From Chloroflexota bacterium (GTDB lineage: Bacteria > Chloroflexota > Anaerolineae > Aggregatilineales > Phototrophicaceae), in contig JAPOSR010000041.1 in the NCBI GenBank assembly GCA_026709625.1, positions 19,732-83,731 on the forward strand: a stretch of 64,000 nt of DNA. The letters are read 5' to 3'. The position numbers and the translations under genes are program-made. The notes under the pieces were generated by a model. The model was not told the DNA's origin. It searched no databases and was given only the letters and a program-made list of their open reading frames with translations. Of the stretch, positions 25,602 to 34,354 are shown one piece after another. Position 1 is the first letter of the stretch, and each line of letters starts with the position of its first letter.

Positions 25602-25735
25602 CGTAGATACGCCAACCAAGCCCCATCCCCCGGCCCCTTGCCTCCCAGAACGAGGGAGGGGAGTTTTCCCTGCGCTTCCGCAGGCATGGTAGCCCCTCCC
25701 GCATTTTGTTGAGAGAGGGGCTTGAGGGAAAGTCC
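25602..25735 (+). repeat. MITE-like intergenic repeat, copy A (diverged ends)
   Basis: The core AAGCCCCATCCCCCGGCCCC...CCCAGAACGAGG...TGCGCTTCCGCAG...AGCCCCTC is shared with copies at 30.6, 34.1 and 37.4 kb. Copy A lacks clear terminal inverted repeats. It occupies most of the 170-base space between the tRNA promoter and the next gene. Confidence 0.75.
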
Positions 25736-25749
25736 AGAGGAAAGCGCCG

Positions 25750-26553
25750 TTAGCGAGGCCGTCCCGCAATCATCAGCCGCTCGCTGCTGACGAACTGCGA
25801 CTGATAGACATAGCTATCCATGCGCAGCGCGTTTTGCTGGGCCGCGAGAATCATGGCGCAGCCATCGCGCAGGCAACGCAGCACGTCGTCGCCCGGCCCC
25901 GTCTGCGTCAAGACAACCTGCGACCGCTCTTTGTAAGTTAGATGCTGTTCTTTCTGCCGGAAGGCTTTGCTGGCGTCATAGTAGATGACACCGGCATCGC
26001 TCTCGGCAAACAGCCGCGTCTGCGATGCCGCGAACTGCTCGCGCTGGCTCATCGTGAATTCACGCTCGGTCGTCATGACCATGCTGATCTTTGGCTGCTG
26101 CTTGATGCGCTCAAGCTCGGCTCTGGCTTGGCGGGAATCGGCGGTTGCCGCTTTGTAGCTGCGGTCGGTTTGCGCCAAGGTCTGCGCTGCCTCGCGCAAG
26201 CCGCGTTTCAAATCGTTCCGCTCGGCGCTGAGCGCGTCAATCTCGGCATTTGCGGCGGCAAGCGCTTGGCCAGCCAGTCGCAATTGGCGTGCCTGGCTGT
26301 CGTTTGCCTGAACTGATCTTGCGAGGTCAGACTGCGATTGCGCCAACACAGCTTTGGCGTTGTCGAGGTGCGCCTTGATATAAGCCGTTTCCGCCCGACT
26401 CGCTGTCAAAGCGTCATGGGCATCCGCGAGCTCGCTCATCAAGCCTTGCACGCCGCCGAATACCAGCAAGGTGGCGATAGCAAAGGCGATAAGCACCCCC
26501 AAGAGCCGCGACCAGAACCTGGATCTGTTGCGAACATTTTCTGTGGACTTCAT
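25750..26553 (-). CDS. membrane-anchored coiled-coil protein of unknown function
   Basis: A single N-terminal membrane helix (about residues 14-38) is followed by a long heptad-rich, alanine/glutamine-rich coiled coil to about residue 150. A folded C-terminal part with two cysteines (CLRDGCAMILAAQQNALRM) comes last. I recognise no named family. ATG 26553, with GGAGG five bases upstream, is preferred over 26577, giving about 267 residues. It follows the sdhCAB genes on the same strand after about 70 bases but has no obvious functional link to them. Confidence 0.7.
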   Translation of the reverse strand: MKSTENVRNRSRFWSRLLGVLIAFAIATLLVFGGVQGLMSELADAHDALTASRAETAYIKAHLDNAKAVLAQSQSDLARSVQANDSQARQLRLAGQALAAANAEIDALSAERNDLKRGLREAAQTLAQTDRSYKAATADSRQARAELERIKQQPKISMVMTTEREFTMSQREQFAASQTRLFAESDAGVIYYDASKAFRQKEQHLTYKERSQVVLTQTGPGDDVLRCLRDGCAMILAAQQNALRMDSYVYQSQFVSSERLMIAGRPR

Positions 26554-26621
26554 GTTGACCTCCGGGTAGCTATACATTGACGGATTGCTGCGGACAAAGC
26601 CAGCCAGTTATGCTGCTGAGG

Positions 26622-27365
26622 CTAGTGTATCGCATCCGGCTGGATGATGCCAGAAGTTGCGCCTTTTCGAATCGCCAGCTTGACCTCGCCGATGGCTTTG
26701 GTGACTTCGATATCGCGCGGGCAAGCTGGCGTGCAGTTGAAGATCGTGCGGCAGCGCCAGACGCCATTCGGCTCGCCCAGCACATCCAGCCGCTCCGCGC
26801 CGGCTTGGTCGCGCGTATCAAAGATGAACCGATGCGCCTGGACGATGGCAGCCGGACCAACATACTGCTCGTTCGCCCAGAAGCTGGGGCAGGCGGTCGT
26901 GCAGCAGGCGCAGAGGATGCACTTGGTGCTGTCGTCAAATTGCTCGCGGTCGCTCTGGGTTTGCAGGCGCTCGCGCCCATCGGCGGGCAGCGGCTCGTCA
27001 TTGACAAAGAAAGGCATCACCTGCTTGTAATGGTCGAAGAAAGGCTGCATGTCCACGATCAGGTCTTTGATGACGGGCAGCCCCAAAATCGGCTCGACCT
27101 GGATCTTCTCGCCGAGATCGCGCACGAGGATCTTGCAAGCCAGGCGGTTGACGCCGTTGATGCGCATGGCATCAGAGCCACAGACGCCGTGCGCGCACGA
27201 ACGCCGCAGCGAGAGGCTGCCATCCTGCTCCCATTTGATGCGGTGCAGCAGCTCTAGCACGCGGTCGGTCGGCTCAACCTCGTTCAGCGTGAATTCTTGC
27301 CAATAAGGCTTTTGCTGGTCGGGCACATCCGGGTTGCGCCGTCTGATTTTGAAAGTGACATCCAT
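26622..27365 (-). CDS. sdhB: succinate dehydrogenase iron-sulfur subunit
   Basis: SdhB carries the three Fe-S clusters linking FAD to quinone. The [2Fe-2S] ligands lie in SCAHGVCGSDAMRING and the later CK; the [4Fe-4S] and [3Fe-4S] ligands lie in KCILCACCTTACP and in FNCTPACPRDI. ATG 27365 is chosen over 27416 because the family N-terminus (VTFKIRRRNP) starts there and GGGAG is upstream. About 247 residues. It is the third gene of the sdh operon. Confidence 0.96.
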   Translation of the reverse strand: MDVTFKIRRRNPDVPDQQKPYWQEFTLNEVEPTDRVLELLHRIKWEQDGSLSLRRSCAHGVCGSDAMRINGVNRLACKILVRDLGEKIQVEPILGLPVIKDLIVDMQPFFDHYKQVMPFFVNDEPLPADGRERLQTQSDREQFDDSTKCILCACCTTACPSFWANEQYVGPAAIVQAHRFIFDTRDQAGAERLDVLGEPNGVWRCRTIFNCTPACPRDIEVTKAIGEVKLAIRKGATSGIIQPDAIH

Positions 27366-27435
27366 GTTGGTCAAGTCTCCCTGGTTGGCGGGCGAATCAG
27401 TGAGCCGTCCCGGCAACTGTCATTCAGTATGCCGG

Positions 27436-29280
27436 CTAATAGACGCGTTCTTTCGGGCGAAACTTTTGCTGGTCGGCGGCGATGCCCTGCGCGATCTCTG
27501 CTTCCCACAGCGACAGGTCGACCTTTTTGTCAAAGCTGGTTTGAATGTTGGGCGCAGCCCAGTCGCCATCATGATGCGCCAGCGAATGCGCCAGATAATT
27601 CTCGTCATCGCGCTGTTGATAATCTTCGCGGCTGTGGGCGCCACGGCTTTCTTTGCGCTCGATGGCGGCGCGGGCAGTCACATCAGCCAGATCTAGCAGA
27701 CAGCCGAGTTCCCAGGCTTCCATCAGGTCGGTGTTGAAGACGTGCGATTTGTCGTCAATCCGCAAGTCGGCGTAAAACCTTTCACGCAGCTCAGCCAGGT
27801 CGTCAATGCCCTGCTGCAATGTTTCCTGCGTGCGAAAGACGCCGACATTGTCCATCATCGTCTGCTGCATTTTGGCGCGCAGCATACCGGGGCGCGATTG
27901 ACCATCTCCATTGCGGATGCGCTCGAACTCAGCCTGGATCTCGCTGCCAGCGTCTTTGGGCAAGTCTGTCCAATCGACGCGTTTGACATAGTCAGCCATG
28001 CGCATGCCGCCGCGCCGCCCAAACACCACCAGGTCGACCAGCGAGTTGGTGCCGAGTCGGTTTGCGCCGTGCACGCTGACGCAGGCAGTCTCGCCAGCGG
28101 CAAACGCGCCCGGCATCACTGTCCCGGCCGCGTCAATAATCACTTCGGCATCGACATTGGTGGGGATGCCGCCCATGGCATAATGCGCGGTCGGCTGGAC
28201 GGGCATTGGCTCGCGCACGGGATCAACGCCCAGATAGGTTCGGCAGAAATCCAGAATGTCGGGCAATTTGCGCTCGACAGTCGCGTCATCAATGAAGTCG
28301 CTGCGGTCCTTGCCCTCTTCGGCGAAGTAGCGATTGACTGTCTGGGGGCGGACATCCAAATGGACATAGCCGCGATTTTTGATGCTGCGTCCGGCGCGCG
28401 TCTCGAGATAAATGGCGCGGCTGACGACATCGCGCGAAGCCAGGTCTTTGGCGCTGGGCGCATACCTTTCCATAAAGCGCTCGCCACGGTCGTTGATCAG
28501 CACGCCGCCCTCGCCACGCACGCCTTCGGTGATCAAAATGCCCATGCGATAGATGCCAGTCGGGTGAAATTGAAAGAACTCCATATCCTGCATAGGCACG
28601 CCGCGCCGCAAGGCTATCGCCGCCCCATCGCCAGTCAGGGCATGCGCGTTGCTCGTCACCGACCAGCAGCGCCCCCAGCCGCCGGTGGCGAAGAAATGGG
28701 CTTTGCCATGAAAAATGTGAAACTCGCCCGTGCCCAGCTCAATCGCCACGACGCCAGCGCAGACGCCATCCACGACGATCATATCGACCACCTGGAATTC
28801 GTCGAAGAAAGCAACTTCGTTTTTGATGCACTGTTGATACAGGGTTTGCAAGATCATGTGCCCGGTGCGGTCGGCGGCATGACAGGCGCGGCGCACCAGT
28901 TCTTTGCCAAATTCACGCGTGTGCCCGCCAAAGCGGCGCTGGCTGATGCGCATGGCGGATGTGCGGTCGAATGGCAAGCCCATGTGCTCCAGCTCGATCA
29001 CGGCATCGACTGCGTTTTCGGCGAGGATCTTGGCTGCGTGCTGGTCGGTCAGATAATCGCCGCCTTTGATGGTGTCGTAGGTGTGATAAATCGGCTTGTC
29101 GTCGTCGAGGTTGCCCAGCGCCGCGCCGATGCCGCCCTGCGCCGTGCCGGTGTGGCTGCGAGTCGGGTATAATTTGCTGACCACAGCGACATCCGCGCCG
29201 CCTTTGCTGGCATACAGCGCCGCCATCAATCCCGCGCCGCCCGCGCCGATGATGATCGCGTCATGCTTGTGTATGTGCAT
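27436..29280 (-). CDS. sdhA: succinate dehydrogenase flavoprotein subunit
   Basis: SdhA oxidises succinate to fumarate with covalently bound FAD. Clear motifs are AIIIGAGGAGLMAALYASKGG (FAD binding), SHTGTAQGGIGAALGN with the flavin-linking His, PTAHYAMGGIPTNVDAEV and GANRLGTNSLVDLVVFG. The 614 residues are normal. It lies between the membrane anchor and iron-sulfur genes in the order C(D)-A-B. Confidence 0.97.
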   Translation of the reverse strand: MHIHKHDAIIIGAGGAGLMAALYASKGGADVAVVSKLYPTRSHTGTAQGGIGAALGNLDDDKPIYHTYDTIKGGDYLTDQHAAKILAENAVDAVIELEHMGLPFDRTSAMRISQRRFGGHTREFGKELVRRACHAADRTGHMILQTLYQQCIKNEVAFFDEFQVVDMIVVDGVCAGVVAIELGTGEFHIFHGKAHFFATGGWGRCWSVTSNAHALTGDGAAIALRRGVPMQDMEFFQFHPTGIYRMGILITEGVRGEGGVLINDRGERFMERYAPSAKDLASRDVVSRAIYLETRAGRSIKNRGYVHLDVRPQTVNRYFAEEGKDRSDFIDDATVERKLPDILDFCRTYLGVDPVREPMPVQPTAHYAMGGIPTNVDAEVIIDAAGTVMPGAFAAGETACVSVHGANRLGTNSLVDLVVFGRRGGMRMADYVKRVDWTDLPKDAGSEIQAEFERIRNGDGQSRPGMLRAKMQQTMMDNVGVFRTQETLQQGIDDLAELRERFYADLRIDDKSHVFNTDLMEAWELGCLLDLADVTARAAIERKESRGAHSREDYQQRDDENYLAHSLAHHDGDWAAPNIQTSFDKKVDLSLWEAEIAQGIAADQQKFRPKERVY

Positions 29281-29315
29281 TCCACCCCCAATGTGGATGT
29301 CTCAGCGAAACAACT

Positions 29316-30407
29316 CTACTGATCATGTTCATCCAAATAGGCTTGCAGTTCGGCTGGCAGCTCTGCGCCGCGCAGCTCATAGACTTCGGCTGTGGCAAAC
29401 ATGGCTTCTTCGATGATCTTCTTCTCCAGCGGCACAAAGAGCGCCGCCGCGCCCAAAGCCAGCAAGACAGCCGCCGTCACCGTGCAGAAGGCCACCGCGG
29501 TGCGGCGCGCAAAGTCGTGCCCGCTGGTATAGTCGGTCAATACATAGCGCAAGCCATTGAAGCCATGCAGCACCACCAACACCAGTAAAAACAGATCATA
29601 GACGCGCCAGATAAAGACGCCGCCCGCCGCATAACTCCAGCGATGATAGACGAACTCGACCGCGCTGGGCACGCCGCCGATCTCGCCATTGACCGCCAAC
29701 GTCCCCGCTACATTCTGCGCGGCGGTGATGTCGAACACGCCTTGAATCACATGCATCAGCGCCAGATGGCCAAAAACCAGCGGCACGATGGCGATGCCAC
29801 TGACGCGCATAAAGGACCACCAAAATTTCTCGACCGGGCTGCTGGACAGCTTGCCAGACTGCCCGCCCGGCTCGCCGCGGACGAGGCTGTAGAGCGCCGC
29901 CAGCACAATCGCCGCAGCCAGCATCGCCACAAAGCCGGCGATGAAAGGCAGCTGCTCGAGGATGGAGAAGACCACCACATCTAGCAGTTTATGACTGGCG
30001 ATGGCGCTTTCGTGCACATAAAAGTCGATGACATGCCCCAGCATGCCCAAAAAGACCGGCGCCAGCAAAAGGCAGGTCAACAGCAGCACAGCCACAGCCG
30101 CGCGCGCTTGATGCCGCCACAACTGTGGATTCCAGTCGAAGATGATGATGCGCAAACCATTGAAAGCGTGATACACAACCGCGAAGACCAAGCCAAACTC
30201 GCCGATGGTGAAGATGGGCGACTGGTAGGCGGCGATCGCCTTGACATAGAGATCCGGGTAGAAGACCGCCCAGGATGTATCGACCACATGCAGCGCCAGG
30301 AAGAGCGCAACGCCCACGCCAGTCAGCCGATGCAGCACCCAGCTCCATTGACCGATCGCCCCACGATAGCGCAGAGTCTCTCTGACCGTCAGCGCCAGTG
30401 ATGTCAT
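29316..30407 (-). CDS. sdhC: fused succinate dehydrogenase cytochrome b anchor (SdhC-SdhD)
   Basis: A single chain of about 363 residues appears to hold both membrane anchor subunits. The N-terminal half is SdhC-like (GQWSWVLHRLTGVGVALFLALHVVDT, and AFNGLRIIIFDW). The C-terminal half is a second cytochrome b-like unit (SGIAIVPLVFGHLALMHVIQGV, and VLHGFNGLRYVLTDY). Several His residues in helices are candidate haem b ligands in each half. About eight to nine membrane helices are visible. ATG 30407 has an upstream AGG and is preferred to 30473. Chain fusion and duplication are inferred from the repeated FNGLR motif. Confidence 0.82.
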   Translation of the reverse strand: MTSLALTVRETLRYRGAIGQWSWVLHRLTGVGVALFLALHVVDTSWAVFYPDLYVKAIAAYQSPIFTIGEFGLVFAVVYHAFNGLRIIIFDWNPQLWRHQARAAVAVLLLTCLLLAPVFLGMLGHVIDFYVHESAIASHKLLDVVVFSILEQLPFIAGFVAMLAAAIVLAALYSLVRGEPGGQSGKLSSSPVEKFWWSFMRVSGIAIVPLVFGHLALMHVIQGVFDITAAQNVAGTLAVNGEIGGVPSAVEFVYHRWSYAAGGVFIWRVYDLFLLVLVVLHGFNGLRYVLTDYTSGHDFARRTAVAFCTVTAAVLLALGAAALFVPLEKKIIEEAMFATAEVYELRGAELPAELQAYLDEHDQ

Positions 30408-30443
30408 GCCGATGCCTTTCGCTTGCCCACCATAAGAAAAAAG

Positions 30444-30473
30444 ATTGTAACACGAGCGGCGGGCACTGTCCAA
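30444..30473 (-). promoter_or_regulatory. candidate promoter of the sdh operon
   Basis: On the minus strand TTGGAC and TACAAT are 18 bases apart, and TGT precedes the -10 box (extended -10). It lies about 37 bases before the sdhC ATG. Confidence 0.55.
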
Positions 30474-30561
30474 TCGCAGCTGCCAGGCAACCGGGCAATC
30501 GCTTCAACAAATAAAGAAACAGCTTGATGCGATAGCCCCGCGCCCGCGCTTCTATTTCGGT

Positions 30562-30757
30562 AGTGGGGGTTTTGGTGGATACGCGTTGCTTTGCCCCCGC
30601 CCCAAGCCCCTCCCCGACCGCCTGTGTCTACGCGGCGCAACATGAGGGAGGGGCTACCATGCTGCGGAGGCGCAGGAAAAACTCCCCTCCCCTCGTTCTG
30701 GGGGCAAGTGACCGGGGGATGGAGGGCTTGGTTGCCATATCCACGCATTCACCACTC
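30562..30757 (-). repeat. MITE-like intergenic repeat, copy B
   Basis: This copy is in reverse orientation to copies A and C. Its ends read GTAGTGGGGGTTTTGGTGGATACGCG and, inverted, GAGAGTGGTGAATGCGTGGATATG, forming imperfect terminal inverted repeats. It contains an internal segment CGACCGCCTGTGTCTACGCG shared only with copy D. It fills much of the 430-base gap between the divergent sdhC and dsbA-like genes; the rest of the gap holds the sdh promoter and nothing else I can support. Confidence 0.8.
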
Positions 30758-30838
30758 TCTCTATTTCGCTGCTATAGCCAGGCGCGTGTTTCCGCGTTAC
30801 AATCTGCGCAATAGCAGACCAGCGACAAGGGGCGCGGC

Positions 30839-31606
30839 ATGCTTGAGCACCAGGAAAATCAAAGCGCCGCTGGCGATTCTGGCGTCCGCGCGCGCATCGG
30901 GCTGAACGGTATTGTCATCTGCGCGCTCTGTTTTGCGCTGGGTCTTCTGCTCGGCCAGTCCATAACGCGGAGCGGCATAGACGAAACGCAGCTGCGCGCC
31001 ATCATCGCCAGCGCGCTCGCCGAGCAGGCAGACGCGGCGCAGCCAGCCGACGATGAATCTGACCGCTTCGGCTTGGTCGATGACGACCCCTACTTGGGCG
31101 CGGTGGATGCCCCGGTGGTCATCGTGGAATTCAGCGACTTTTTCTGTGTCTATTGCAAGCGCCACTTCGAGCAGACCTTTGTGCCGCTGCTGGAGAATTA
31201 TGGCGAGCATATCCGCTATGTCTATCGCGATTTCGCTCGCTTGACTCCCGAATCAACCCCAGCCGCCGCCGCCGCCCAGTGCGCCTTCGCCCAAGGCAGG
31301 TTCTGGGAGTTTCACCGGGCATTCTTCGACAATCAGCAATCGCTGGGACGGGATTTTTACATCCAGGTGGCAGCCGACAATCAACTTGACATGGAGGCCT
31401 ATGCCGCTTGCCTGGACGACAACGCCGCCTTGGACGAGGTCGGGTTTGACGGGCTGGACGGACAGCTGGCGGGCGTTCAAGGCACGCCGGGCTTCTTCGT
31501 CAACGGGCAGATCCTCAGCGGCGCGCAGCCCTACCGCATCTTCGAGCGCATGGTCCAGCGCGAGCTGGATAAAGCCGGCATCGACTACGCGCCCGTGAGT
31601 GGCTAA
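30839..31606 (+). CDS. DsbA/thioredoxin-like disulfide oxidoreductase, membrane-anchored
   Basis: An N-terminal membrane anchor (about residues 22-42) is followed by a thioredoxin-fold domain of the DsbA family. The redox motif is FCVYC near residue 102, the cis-proline segment is GTPGFFVNG near residue 218, and the helical insertion contains the ACLDD segment. It should act outside the cytoplasmic membrane in disulfide formation or reduction. 255 residues. Its stop overlaps the GTG start of the following methyltransferase-like gene by eight bases. Confidence 0.88.
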   Translation: MLEHQENQSAAGDSGVRARIGLNGIVICALCFALGLLLGQSITRSGIDETQLRAIIASALAEQADAAQPADDESDRFGLVDDDPYLGAVDAPVVIVEFSDFFCVYCKRHFEQTFVPLLENYGEHIRYVYRDFARLTPESTPAAAAAQCAFAQGRFWEFHRAFFDNQQSLGRDFYIQVAADNQLDMEAYAACLDDNAALDEVGFDGLDGQLAGVQGTPGFFVNGQILSGAQPYRIFERMVQRELDKAGIDYAPVSG

Positions 31607-32888
31607 AAAACGCAGACCGCAGCAGCGGCGACCTGAGAACCTAGCTGCGCAGCGCATTCGGCTGGAACTGCGCGATATGGGGCACGGCGGCAAAGCCCTG
31701 GGCTTGTATCGTGGCAAGCCAGTATTTGTGCCTTACACCCTCCCTGGCGAAGTCATCACTGCCGAAATCATCGGCGGCAGTGGCGGCGCAATGTTCGCGC
31801 GCGGCTTGACAGTGCAGGCAGCTTCTGCCGACCGAATCGCCCCACGCTGCCCGCATTTTGGCCCCGGCGCTTGCTGGGGCTGCCACTGGCAGCACATCGA
31901 TTATGCGGCGCAGCTGCTCTTGAAACAAGATGTGCTGGCCGACCAGCTTGCGCGGCTGGGGCGTCTGCCCGACCACCTAATCGAATCAGCGCTGCAGCCA
32001 GTCTTGCCGGCAAACACAATCTGGCGCTACCAACACAGCTTGCGGCTGGCGCGCAGCCCGGCTGGCTGGGGACTGCCGCGCGAAGGTGGCGGGATCGAAG
32101 CGATCGGCGACTGTCATCTGGCGCATCCCGACCTGGTCGCCCTGTTGGCGCAGTTGGACTTGGCGTATGCGCGCGCGCGGCGAATGACCCTGCGGCGTGG
32201 CAGCGATGGACGGCTGATGCTGATCATGGAAGTCGATGCGGAAGTCGATCCCGAGCTGCGCACCGACCTGCCTCTGAGCGTGAATCTGCTGCTGCCCAGC
32301 CGCGAACCAATCAACCTGATCGGCTATGCGCACAGCCGCTACACAATCAACGAGAAAGTTTTTCGCGCGACAGCCGGATCCGCCATCCGCGCCAACATAA
32401 GCGGCATCGAACAACTGGTGGCGGCGGCGCTGGCGGCGCTGCAGCTGAGCGACCAGCAGCATGCGCTGGATCTGTATGCGGGCATCGGCATTTTCAGCGC
32501 GTTTATGGCGGACGAGGCAGCGTTGGTCACAACAGTCGAAAGCTATCCGCCAGCCGCCACTGATGCCGATTTTAACCTGCGCGACCATGACAATATCGAT
32601 TTGATTGAGGGCGGAGTCGCGGCGGCGCTGGCCGAGCTGGCCGAAGCGGGCGCGAAGGTTGACGCGGCGCTGGTTGACCCGCCAAGCGCCGGGCTGGGCG
32701 CGGATGTCATCGCGAAGCTGGCGCAGCTGCCCCTCAAGCGGCTGGTCTATGTGAGTGGCGACCCAGCCTCGTTGGCTCGCGACACGCGGCAGCTGCGAGA
32801 GCGCGGGTTTCAGCTGAAGCGCATCCAGCCAATCGACCTGTCGCCGCAGACTTATTTTATCGACTGCGTCGCGGCATTCGCGCGCTAG
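31599..32888 (+). CDS. RlmD/TrmA-family RNA methyltransferase-like protein lacking the catalytic cysteine
   Basis: The protein of 429 residues has the architecture of 5-methyluridine RNA methyltransferases. There is an N-terminal TRAM-like domain, an iron-sulfur cysteine set (CPHFGPGACWGC and IGDCHLAHP), a SAM domain with ALDLYAGIGIFS and the DPPSAGLG motif. The nucleophilic cysteine of the usual YVSCxPxTLARD motif is replaced by glycine (YVSGDPASLARD), and the distal Glu of the HTxHxE motif is Asp (QTYFIDC). It may therefore be inactive or do a different reaction. GTG 31599 overlaps the upstream gene. Confidence 0.85.
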   Translation: MAKKRRPQQRRPENLAAQRIRLELRDMGHGGKALGLYRGKPVFVPYTLPGEVITAEIIGGSGGAMFARGLTVQAASADRIAPRCPHFGPGACWGCHWQHIDYAAQLLLKQDVLADQLARLGRLPDHLIESALQPVLPANTIWRYQHSLRLARSPAGWGLPREGGGIEAIGDCHLAHPDLVALLAQLDLAYARARRMTLRRGSDGRLMLIMEVDAEVDPELRTDLPLSVNLLLPSREPINLIGYAHSRYTINEKVFRATAGSAIRANISGIEQLVAAALAALQLSDQQHALDLYAGIGIFSAFMADEAALVTTVESYPPAATDADFNLRDHDNIDLIEGGVAAALAELAEAGAKVDAALVDPPSAGLGADVIAKLAQLPLKRLVYVSGDPASLARDTRQLRERGFQLKRIQPIDLSPQTYFIDCVAAFAR

Positions 32889-34006
32889 CCCAGCAAGTCT
32901 CCAAGCGCCGCCAGCAAATGGTCAATGTCGCCGGCATTGTTGTACGCCGCCACCGACAGCCGCAAGCCGCAGCGCCCCATAAACATGCCGACCGGGATTT
33001 CAATGCTGTGCTCGTCATAGAGGCGGGCTTTGATCTGCGCGGCATCACAGGGCGGCAGTGGAATCGTCACCATCTGCGCGAACTGCCCCTGCGAATAGCT
33101 TTCCAGATTATAGCGCTGGCAGAGGCGGTCTTGCGCCTGCGTCGCCAAATTATGACAGTCCGCCACCACCGAGTCCCAATCATGCTTTCGCAAGAAGGCG
33201 ATGGCGGCGGGCACGGTCAAGAATGCGGCGATATCGCGCGTGCCACCCCATTCGTTGCGCTCGACAAAATCGCTGTCATCGCGCCAGCCATGCGAGATGA
33301 TCAGCGGCTCGAGCCAGGCGTGATGCTCGCGGCGCGCATGCAAAAAGCCCGCCCCCTTGGGCGCGCACAGCCACTTATGAAAGTTGCCCGTATAGATGTC
33401 CGCGCCGATTGAATCTAGGTCAAGCGGCAGCTGGCCCGGCGCGTGCGCTCCATCAACGATGGTCAAGATGCCCTGCTGGCGGGCGCGCTGGCAGATCTGC
33501 GCGATGGGGAAGATCAAAGCCGATGGCGAGGTGATATGGCTGATGACGATGGCTCTGGTGCGCGGCGTCGCCAAAGCGAATAGCGCCTCGGTGAAGTCGC
33601 TGTCGCTGGCATAGGGCAGCTTCACCTCGTGCCGCACGATGCGCGCGCCGGTCTTGGCGGCAGTATATGCCAGCAGGCGGTTGATCGCGCCATATTCATG
33701 GCTGGTGGTGAGGATTTCGTCGCCAGCTCGCAGTGGCAGCGAACGCAGCGCGATATTCATGCCCGATGTGGCGTTGGTGACGAAGACAATATCGTCTGCG
33801 GAAACATTGAGATACGCGGCGATCTGTTCGCAGGCATCTGCCATCAAAGCCACTCGCTCGCGCAGCAGGAAAGCGACCGGCTGTCGTTCCAACCGCAGCT
33901 GCCAGGCCTGATATTGCGCAAACACGCGCTTTGGGCAGGCACCAAAAGAGCCGTGGTTGAGAAAGGTGATGTCGTCGCGGATCAAAAAGTCGGCGCGCGT
34001 GAGCAT
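32885..34006 (-). CDS. class V aminotransferase (isopenicillin-N-epimerase-like)
   Basis: This PLP-dependent fold type I enzyme begins FLNHGSFGACPKRVFAQYQ, which resembles isopenicillin N epimerase and cysteine desulfurase-like proteins. The PLP lysine is in YTGNFHKWLCAPKGAGFLHA, preceded by the phosphate and ring-binding segment TIVDGAHAPGQLPLD. ATG 34006 with GGAG seven bases upstream is preferred to the ORF start at 34195, which runs through the repeat element. About 373 residues. It overlaps the convergent RlmD-like gene by four bases at a CTAG palindrome. Substrate unknown. Confidence 0.9.
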   Translation of the reverse strand: MLTRADFLIRDDITFLNHGSFGACPKRVFAQYQAWQLRLERQPVAFLLRERVALMADACEQIAAYLNVSADDIVFVTNATSGMNIALRSLPLRAGDEILTTSHEYGAINRLLAYTAAKTGARIVRHEVKLPYASDSDFTEALFALATPRTRAIVISHITSPSALIFPIAQICQRARQQGILTIVDGAHAPGQLPLDLDSIGADIYTGNFHKWLCAPKGAGFLHARREHHAWLEPLIISHGWRDDSDFVERNEWGGTRDIAAFLTVPAAIAFLRKHDWDSVVADCHNLATQAQDRLCQRYNLESYSQGQFAQMVTIPLPPCDAAQIKARLYDEHSIEIPVGMFMGRCGLRLSVAAYNNAGDIDHLLAALGDLLG

Positions 34007-34093
34007 GGGCGGACTCCGAAGATTGAGCAAGCTCCCGCTATTGTAACGATGCGACTCGCAGGGGCAAGCAAGACCAAAGCACAAAGAAGCAGG

Positions 34094-34254
34094 TGGAGTG
34101 GTGAATGCGTGGATATGCAAGCAAGCCCTCATCCCCGGCCCCTTGCCCCCAGAACGAGGCAAGGGGAGTTTTTCCTGCGCTTCCGCAGCATGCAAGCCCC
34201 TCTCTCATTTTTTGGGGGGGCAAAGCAACGCGTATCCACCAAAATCACCACTCC
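34094..34254 (+). repeat. MITE-like intergenic repeat, copy C (both ends intact)
   Basis: The element starts GGTGGAGTGGTGAATGCGTGGATATGC and ends GCGTATCCACCAAAATCACCACTCC, giving imperfect terminal inverted repeats of about 24 bases. The core matches copies A, B and D. No unambiguous target-site duplication is seen. The surrounding gap (34007-34354) holds no gene that I can support. Confidence 0.85.
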
Positions 34255-34354
34255 CAAGAACACGAAGACAAGACGAGCCAAAGCGCTTTGTCATAGGCGC
34301 GCGGAGGAATGGCGCAGGGTGATTGCTCGGCTCGGCAATGCCCATTTGCATGAA

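Noticed and set aside
27742-29172. Plus-strand ORF of 476 codons opposite sdhA
   Set aside because: Shadow of the flavoprotein gene.
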